Source: Bolinopsis microptera (Eukaryota > Ctenophora > Tentaculata > Lobata > Bolinopsidae). From it: DNA of 64,000 nucleotides. The stretch is from contig NC_087078.1 in NCBI RefSeq assembly GCF_026151205.1, positions 19,197,765 to 19,261,764 on the forward strand, written 5' to 3'. A program made the position numbers and the translations under genes. Each line of letters opens with the position of its first letter. Positions within the stretch are counted from its first letter, which is position 1. The notes under the pieces were generated by a model that was not told where the DNA came from, ran no database searches, and worked only from the letters and a program-made list of their open reading frames with translations. Below are positions 56,417-64,000 of the stretch, one piece after another.

Positions 56417-57518
56417 TCATTCTCAAAGCTCAGCATACTGCAGACTTTGGTTTTTGGACTAAACAAAGTTACTTTTATTGTACCATATATTATTTAGTGT
56501 ATAAAGCTGCTTTTGTATGGATTTTATTTTCTTAATCAAACCATTCATACCTGTTTGTTGGAAATGTGCCAAGTTTATAATAGTTGGATCGTGGCCAAAC
56601 ATTCTCTTGGTTCCACCATGCTTGTCTGTATTTTTGCGAGGTTTATATTAACTAGCTGTGTATGTACTAATCTCTGAAATGTTCATATCAATGTAAGTGG
56701 CACAATTTATTTAGATCATGGGGAATTATTATTTTGGTGCAACTTAAGTTCTTTTATGTAATACGATGGTGAATGTCATCATTATTTTTTTATAACTTAT
56801 TGGTTCTTTTTATGTTTGGGAGTTCGTTTGTTGTTACTTTAATTTATTTCCTAATTTTATATACATAATTCATATTTGATACGATAATGTAGATAACCGT
56901 TTCCTGTTTGCTCATTGCTCCACCGTCACATCATACCCATAGTACATGAAAAATGAACATTTGGTATTTTAATTTTAATTTGTAATTTCCTAGTTATTAT
57001 GTTTTTACCTGAAACGTTGTATCCTTTGTTGTCTAAAATATTATATTATTTGATAGTAACCTCTTCTTAATGTGGGCGCATTAGATTTTTCACTTAAACC
57101 ATTCCAGCTTACAGATCAGAATTTTCTACCATATAATGTTAAATTTGTAAAAGTATAGACATAGTTGCTGTTAGTAACTAGGTAACTGTACTGTTAGTAT
57201 AGGGAGACAGATGAATAATGTATGGATTAATTTGGAGCCGAACTTAATTCAACATGTCTTATTCTAAGCTGAGCTGCTCGTATAAATACCATGATGCTCA
57301 TCATAATGTGGAGATCAAGGACTTGCAGACAATGTTTGAACCTAGGAAAGCGTCTAATATCCTTTTTAAACAGAGGCACATGTTTTTAAAATAGGTTATC
57401 TTCGCGAACTTTGCTGTGGGTAACAATAATACTGCACATTATACCGCACCAATACTGTATCATGCTAACTTTATCAAGATCAGAACAATGCCCAACCGGT
57501 CTCAGAGTGGGGGGTACC

Positions 57519-57553
<35 letters not shown>

Positions 57554-57885
57554 CGCCTCAGAGTCCAACATTAAACTCAGGAAGAGCTGTGTAAGACTAG
57601 CTACTCTCACTAATGTAAAGAAACTAGGGACTCTATTTAGCGGGATTTAGCTTAATTCGTTATTATAATGTCTTATTCTTAAAAGCTTAAACAAAGAAGA
57701 AAGATATCTGGGTTTTAGGAATGACGAGAAATTAATATTATCGTTCGTTTCTGAGCTGAAAGAGTTAGCCATCCCATGTTAATAACACACCCTGTTACTC
57801 CGAAATCCCTTACTGCACAAAAAGCAAAAATTATTATTTGATCTTTAATGACTAACCACAGCTATCTTTGTCCGTATTAACGACT
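56417..57885. other. MTR 3' flank
   Basis: Presumed 3' UTR then intergenic. A 31-C tract lies at 57520-57550. No gene is supported; see rejected items for a coding-looking stretch at 57254-57650. Confidence 0.4.
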
Positions 57886-57887
57886 GT

Positions 57888-58065
57888 TCCTGCTTCATAG
57901 TCAGAACATGTTGCAGATCTAGCCTCACTGAATCTTCCTACTTCACAGTCAGAACAGGTTGCAGATCCAGCCTCACTGAATCTTCCTGCTTCACAGTCAG
58001 AACAGGTTGCAGATCCAGCCTCACTGAATCTTCTTGCTTCACAGTCAGAACAGGTTGCAGATCCA
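57888..58065. repeat. 48-bp tandem repeat, about 3.5 copies
   Basis: Unit contains cttcacagtcagaacaggtt and gcagatccagcctcactgaa. Intergenic. Confidence 0.9.
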
Positions 58066-58402
58066 GTGGTAGTTCTAACAAATGGTAGATACTGAAGCTA
58101 GCGAGTCTAATAGGTGGTAGATAGGCTGTAACTAAAACAGTAAGGGTTCGGTTGGGGTTAGTGTTAGTTGGTTATGATAAGGCCACAGGGGTGCGTTATC
58201 AGTTGTAGAGGAGAATACTGAACTACGCATCAAAACTTCTCCTTCCATCAATTTGCACAACAAAATTAGAATTATCGATTTCATAATTAAGACTTTTCAA
58301 TAACTGGTGTACGCTGAAAATTTTCAGAGCTGTGAGGTAGCAACACTAAACTATGAGCAACGAGGTTTCTAGATTTTTCTAGAACAAAGCAGAGTGAACA
58401 TC

Positions 58403-59098
58403 CAGCTCCTTATCTGATGGCATCATCCTACTCTCTGCTCCTTATCTGATGGCATCATCCTACTCTCTGCTCCTTATCTGATGGCATCATCCTACTCTCT
58501 GCTCCTTATCTGATGGCATCATCCTACTCTCTGCTCCTTATCTGATGGCATCATCCTACTCTCTGCTCCTTATCTGATGGCACCATCCTACTCTCTGCTC
58601 CTTATCTGATGGCATCATCCTACTCTCTGCTCCTTATCTGATGGCACCATCCTACTCTCTGCTCCTTATCTGATGGCATCATCCTACTCTCTGCTCCTTA
58701 TCTGATGGCATCATCCTACTCTCTGCTCCTTATCTGATGGCATCATCCTACTCTCTGCTCCTTATCTGATGGCATCATCCTACTCTCTGCTCCTTATCTG
58801 ATGGCACCATCCTACTCTCTGCTCCTTATCTGATGGCATCATCCTACTCTCTGCTCCTTATCTGATGGCATCATCCTACTCTCTGCTCCTTATCTGATGG
58901 CATCATCCTACTCTCTGCTCCTTATCTGATGGCATCATCCTACTCTCTGCTCCTTATCTGATGGCATCACCCTACTCTCTGCTCCTTATCTGATGGCATC
59001 ATCTGCATCCTACTCTCTGCTCCTTATCTGATGGCATCATCCTACTCTCTGCTCCTTATCTGATGGCATCATCCTACTCTCTGCTCCTTATCTGATGG
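58403..59098. repeat. 30-bp minisatellite, about 23 copies
   Basis: Unit ctctgctccttatctgatgg then catcatccta, with occasional accatc and one short insertion near 59002. No junction with a recognised gene. Confidence 0.97.
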
Positions 59099-59099
59099 T

Positions 59100-60394
59100 T
59101 CCCAAACACATCACGTGACAAGATAAGCCAGTTAGAACGACAAAGCAGTTACGGCCAACCAATCTTTTTTAAGTCTGCCATATTTCTACGTGGAGATTGC
59201 CCTATCCAGCTTATAACCAGGCGACGAGGCCTCCTTCCGATATTTGGCACTTAAAGTTGAACAAATTAAATTGTTGTAAGTCTGGACTTTGCCTGCTAAA
59301 CAGAAATCTCTTTGTTATTCTATAAAAGCCTGGTCTTTAGCCATTGAAACGAGACTGATCTTCTCTCTAACCTGTTGAAAATCACCTGCAGCAGCTATCA
59401 TAGCTGGGCTGTGGAACTGCATGTGGAACTGCATGTGGAACTGCATGTGGAACTGCTATGTTTATTATAGGTGATATTATAGGTGATACTTATTATACTA
59501 TTAGCACACTAGATTACCTAATCGATAGCCTAATATGTATCCCGTACCGTCCAGTATATATATATAATTAATTAATTTGGGCGGTCGATTTCGATTGTAG
59601 TTTTGATTTTCAAGCGTATATTAAATATCAATCTTTCAAGTTTCAATCGACCAATGGGGACATAGTAACTCGGTTTACGGTATAGTTAAATGTAGCGGTT
59701 CAAGGTTGATTTCAATTTTGTTTATAGCGATCTTTTAAGCAATCCATCTTCTTTCGTGCTTTGTACGGATACAAAGAGAATTAGAACTAAAACAAAAGGT
59801 CAACCTGTTGCTCAGAACATGTGCTATTCTCCGCAATTTGTTTATCGCCCTCCTGTGATGCAGTGCTTAATGTTAAATCACTGAGACCCTGACGGGAAGA
59901 GAGAGAACACGATTAGCATTGTCATAGCAACACGATTAGCATTGTCATAGCAACATGATTAGCATTGTGCATTAAATTGTGGTGTGAAACATGTGTTACG
60001 TAAGACAGAAACCAGCTGACGCTGTCGAATCAGAGTAAATTGCTATCGTGGCAACTAGAAATCTATGGTTCATGATAATGCACCGGCATTAGGGTACCGG
60101 GATGCTTGCGATGAGTGTTTTAGATAAAATTTTCTAATGTAAGAAGCCAGAGAATGTAAAACCCCCCCCCCCCCCCCCCCCCCCCCGACAAAGGTAATAC
60201 CACGTGACAGTCAGGCAGCAGGTTTTCTTGCTGTTTTAGAATACTTTTCTCAATCTAACAATTGAAGGCCAGATTTTCCGACTTCTAATCCAATCAGCAC
60301 CTCCACAGGTGCGGTTCTTTAGAGCAATACTTTAAATGTTTTCATCCGCTCCAATTCTAAATTCGCGACATATTGTTCCACACGTTTAGTCAAA
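59100..60394. other. intergenic, upstream of the glutaredoxin-like gene
   Basis: Small direct repeats: ctgcatgtggaa at about 59415-59455 and cacgattagcattgtcatag at about 59910-59965. A 25-C tract lies at 60162-60186. No gene seen. Confidence 0.45.
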
Positions 60395-61252
60395 ATGAAG
60401 CTTTCCGTAATTTTCGCACTTATTGGGCTTTCTCAGACTTTAAAGTAAGTAACTCATAACTTTAGAGTAAGTAACTCATAACTTTAGAGTAAGTAACTCA
60501 TAGCTTTAGAGTAAGTAACTCATAACTTTAGAGTAAGTAACTCATAACTTTAGAGTAAGTAACTCATAACTTTAGAGTAAGTAACTCATAACTTTAGAGT
60601 AAGTAACTCATAACTTTAGAGTAGTTAACTCATAACTTTAGAGTAAGTAACTCATAACTTTAGAGTAAGTAACTCATAACTGGATCAATTCATTATATTG
60701 TCAGTAACTTTATGCAATATTACTACTAATGCTGGTTATCAGTAGTAGTATGGTGAACTGGACCTTACGTAATCTCTGAGGGATAGGGAACCCGGCCCTA
60801 ATAACAATAAATAACAGTAACACCTGCAGCAACCTGAAATGGGACGCAGACTGCTCCAACCTCGACCCAGCTGCTGCCAAGCATGTTGAAGATAAGATAG
60901 CCGGCAGCAAGGTATACCTCATCGGCCTCACTTATTGTGGATGGTGTACAAGAGCCAAAAGTGTCATCCAGAAAATGGGTTAGAAGTTGAATTTCAACTT
61001 TCACTGTTTAGTTTCAACTTTCACTGTTATATGTTATAAATATAACATATAACAGTATGTTTTCTGGGTAAATATGTTATAAATATAACTATATCAAGTT
61101 CTCATTAAACTTCTATTTAAACTTCTCATTAAAATTCAGCTTTACTTGATGAATGGACAAATGTTTTAATTGGGCGCGATTGAGCTATAAATATATCATT
61201 GATTAACACCTAAAATACGCAGGATTTGACAAGAGTGATATTGAGGTAGATG
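60395..61252 (+). CDS. secreted or ER glutaredoxin-like protein, 5' part
   Basis: Exon 1 60395-60444 encodes a signal peptide MKLSVIFALIGLSQTL. Exon 2 60830-60978 encodes NLKWDADCSNLDPAAAKHVE, DKIAGSKVYLIGLTYCGWC, TRAKSVIQKMG. Phases join (aa|c and g|ga). The strand-helix-CxxC context fits a glutaredoxin or thioredoxin fold with the CGWC redox motif. Exon 3 is expected to start GFDKSDIEVDV; that sequence first appears at 61223, but it is the first copy of the following array, so the true exon 3 may be a later copy or lie beyond the window. Reading through the first copy meets TGA after IRRI. An acceptor (ccacacgtttag) lies 5 nt before the ATG. Probably a disulfide oxidoreductase of the secretory pathway; the rest of the gene is missing. 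Confidence 0.7.
60438..60680. repeat. 22-bp minisatellite of the glutaredoxin exon-1 donor, about 11 copies
   Basis: The true junction reads actttaaa|gtaagtaactca; the copies read actttaga|gtaagtaactca plus taa. Each carries a near-perfect U1-matching donor GTAAGTA and the last exon bases. Confidence 0.97.
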
Positions 61253-64000
61253 TAACACCTAAAATACGCAGGATTTGACGAGAGTGATATTGAGGTAGAT
61301 GTAACACCTAAAATACGCAGGATTTGACGAGAGTGATATTGAGGTAGATGTAACACCTAAAATACGCAGGATTTGACGAGAGTGATATTGATTAACACCT
61401 AAAATACGCAGGATTTGACGAGAGTGATATTGATTAACACTTATTATACGCAGGATTTGACGAGAGTGATATTGAGGTAGATGTAACACCTAAAATACGC
61501 AGGATTTGACGAGAGTGATATTGATTAACACCTAAAATACGCAGGATTTGACGAGAGTGATATTGATTAACACTTAAAATACGCAGGATTTGACGAGAGT
61601 GATATTGATTAACACTTAAAATACGCAGGATTTGACGAGAGTGATATTGATTAACACTTAAAATACGCAGGATTTGACGAGAGTGATATTGATTAACACT
61701 TAAAATACGCAGGATTTGACGAGAGTGATATTGAGGTAGATGTAACACCTAAAATACGCAGGATTTGACGAGAGTGATATTGATTAACACCTAAAATACG
61801 CAGGATTTGACGAGAGTGATATTGATTAACACTTAAAATACGCAGGATTTGACGAGAGTGATATTGAGGTAGATGTAACACCTAAAATACGCAGGATTTG
61901 ACGAGAGTGATATTGATTAACACCTAAAATACGCAGGATTTGACGAGAGTGATATTGATTAACACTTAAAATACGCAGGATTTGACGAGAGTGATATTGA
62001 TTAACACTTAAAATACGCAGGATTTGACGAGAGTGATATTGATTAACACTTAAAATACGCAGGATTTGACGAGAGTGATATTGATTAACACTTAAAATAC
62101 GCAGGATTTGACGAGAGTGATATTGATTAACACCTAAAATACGCAGGATTTGACGAGAGTGATATTGATTAACACTTAAAATACGCAGGATTTGACGAGA
62201 GTGATATTGATTAACACTTAAAATACGCAGGATTTGACGAGAGTGATATTGATTAACACTTAAAATACGCAGGATTTGACGAGAGTGATATTGATTAACA
62301 CTTAAAATACGCAGGATTTGACGAGAGTGATATTGATTAACACTTAAAATACGCAGGATTTGACGAGAGTGATATTGATTAACACTTAAAATACGCAGGA
62401 TTTGACGAGAGTGATATTGATTAACACTTAAAATACGCAGGATTTGACGAGAGTGATATTGATTAACACCTAAAATACGCAGGATTTGACGAGAGTGATA
62501 TTGATTAACACTTAAAATACGCAGGATTTGACGAGAGTGATATTGATTAACACTTAAAATACGCAGGATTTGACGAGAGTGATATTGATTAACACTTAAA
62601 ATACGCAGGATTTGACGAGAGTGATATTGATTAACACTTAAAATACGCAGGATTTGACGAGAGTGATATTGATTAACACTTAAAATACGCAGGATTTGAC
62701 GAGAGTGATATTGATTAACACTTAAAATACGCAGGATTTGACGAGAGTGATATTGATTAACACTTAAAATACGCAGGATTTGACGAGAGTGATATTGATT
62801 AACACTTAAAATACGCAGGATTTGACGAGAGTGATATTGATTAACACTTAAAATACGCAGGATTTGACGAGAGTGATATTGATTAACACTTAAAATACGC
62901 AGGATTTGACGAGAGTGATATTGATTAACACTTAAAATACGCAGGATTTGACGAGAGTGATATTGATTAACACTTAAAATACGCAGGATTTGACGAGAGT
63001 GATATTGATTAACACTTAAAATACGCAGGATTTGACGAGATTGATATTGATTAACACTTAAAATACGCAGGATTTGACGAGAGTGATATTGATTAACACT
63101 TAAAATACGCAGGATTTGACGAGAGTGATATTGATTAACACTTAAAATACGCAGGATTTGACGAGAGTGATATTGATTAACACTTAAAATACGCAGGATT
63201 TGACGAGAGTGATATTGATTAACACTTAAAATACGCAGGATTTGACGAGAGTGATATTGATTAACACTTAAAATACGCAGGATTTGACGAGAGTGATATT
63301 GATTAACACCTAAAATACGCAGGATTTGACGAGAGTGATATTGATTAACACGTAAAATACGCAGGATTTGACGAGAGTGATATTGATTAACACTTAAAAT
63401 ACGCAGGATTTGACGAGAGTGATATTGATTAACACTTAAAATACGCAGGATTTGACGAGAGTGATATTGATTAACACTTAAAATACGCAGGATTTGACGA
63501 GAGTGATATTGATTAACACTTAAAATACGCAGGATTTGACGAGAGTGATATTGATTAACACCTAAAATACGCAGGATTTGACGAGAGTGATATTGATTAA
63601 CACGTAAAATACGCAGGATTTGACGAGAGTGATATTGATTAACACTTAAAATACGCAGGATTTGACGAGAGTGATATTGATTAACACTTAAAATACGCAG
63701 GATTTGACGAGAGTGATATTGATTAACACTTAAAATACGCAGGATTTGACGAGAGTGATATTGATTAACACTTAAAATACGCAGGATTTGACGAGAGTGA
63801 TATTGATTAACACCTAAAATACGCAGGATTTGACGAGAGTGATATTGATTAACACTTAAAATACGCAGGATTTGACGAGAGTGATATTGATTAACACTTA
63901 AAATACGCAGGATTTGACGAGAGTGATATTGATTAACACTTAAAATACGCAGGATTTGACGAGAGTGATATTGATTAACACTTAAAATACGCAGGATTTG
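61205..64000. repeat. 49/42-bp minisatellite of the glutaredoxin exon-3 acceptor, 60+ copies, leaves the window
   Basis: Units contain aaaatacgcag|gatttgac then gagagtgatatt, the acceptor plus the start of exon 3 (GFDESDI). Two forms exist: 49 bp with gaggtagatgtaac (nearer the left end) and 42 bp with gattaac (the majority). Copies are almost identical over 2.8 kb. Confidence 0.98.

Noticed and set aside
57254..57650. Coding-looking stretch starting MSYSKLSCSYKYHD and a later ESNIKLRKSC segment around a poly-C tract
   Set aside because: An in-frame TAG follows 46 codons, and no donor/acceptor phase joins it to the later segment; no family recognised.

Overview
The window is animal nuclear DNA: AT-rich, with short GT-AG introns, many minisatellites, MITE-like elements and an intact non-LTR retrotransposon. 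Spliced products can be read for methionine synthase, mitochondrial aspartate aminotransferase, Mediator subunit 1, KANSL2 and uroporphyrinogen-III synthase, plus a 7TM receptor. Protein divergence, the CR1/L2-type LINE and AG acceptors placed 1-15 nt before most start codons suggest a marine invertebrate lineage that may use spliced-leader trans-splicing (ctenophore or hydrozoan are guesses). The species cannot be named from this sequence.

Layout. 1-1.2 kb: a 31-bp minisatellite running into a cysteine-rich receptor-like exon with one in-frame stop, then a MITE. 4.1-4.5, 8.65-9.16 and 10.9-12.1 kb: coding-like but non-genic minisatellites. 6.2-7.3 kb (+): intronless class A-like GPCR. 7.8-8.2 and 14.4-14.55 kb (-): two related EF-hand exons. 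15.8-24.75 kb (-): a tight same-strand cluster KANSL2 > MED1 > UROS, with gaps of about 0.83 kb. 26.7-31.4 kb (-): LINE with both ORFs open. 31.6-33.1 kb: GC-rich island, a TIR element and two zero-spacer palindromes. 34.6-35.5 kb (+): CCCH-like plus U-box protein. 37.8-40.2 kb (+): GOT2, 5 exons. 41.8-56.4 kb (+): complete MTR, 28 exons and 1229 aa, with a secreted 8-repeat cysteine-rich gene nested antisense in intron 10. 60.4 kb to the end (+): 5' part of a secreted glutaredoxin-like gene running into a repeat array that leaves the window.

The most unusual signal is that several minisatellites are tandem copies of splice junctions themselves. In MTR intron 10, both ends of MTR intron 20, glutaredoxin introns 1 and 2, and more weakly MED1 intron 7, the unit contains a donor or acceptor, usually with the first or last few exon bases, so the real junction is one copy among 8 to 60+ near-identical decoys. 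Metabolically, MTR (folate/methionine), GOT2 (aspartate/malate shuttle) and UROS (tetrapyrrole) are housekeeping genes; MED1 and KANSL2 are nuclear transcription and chromatin factors.
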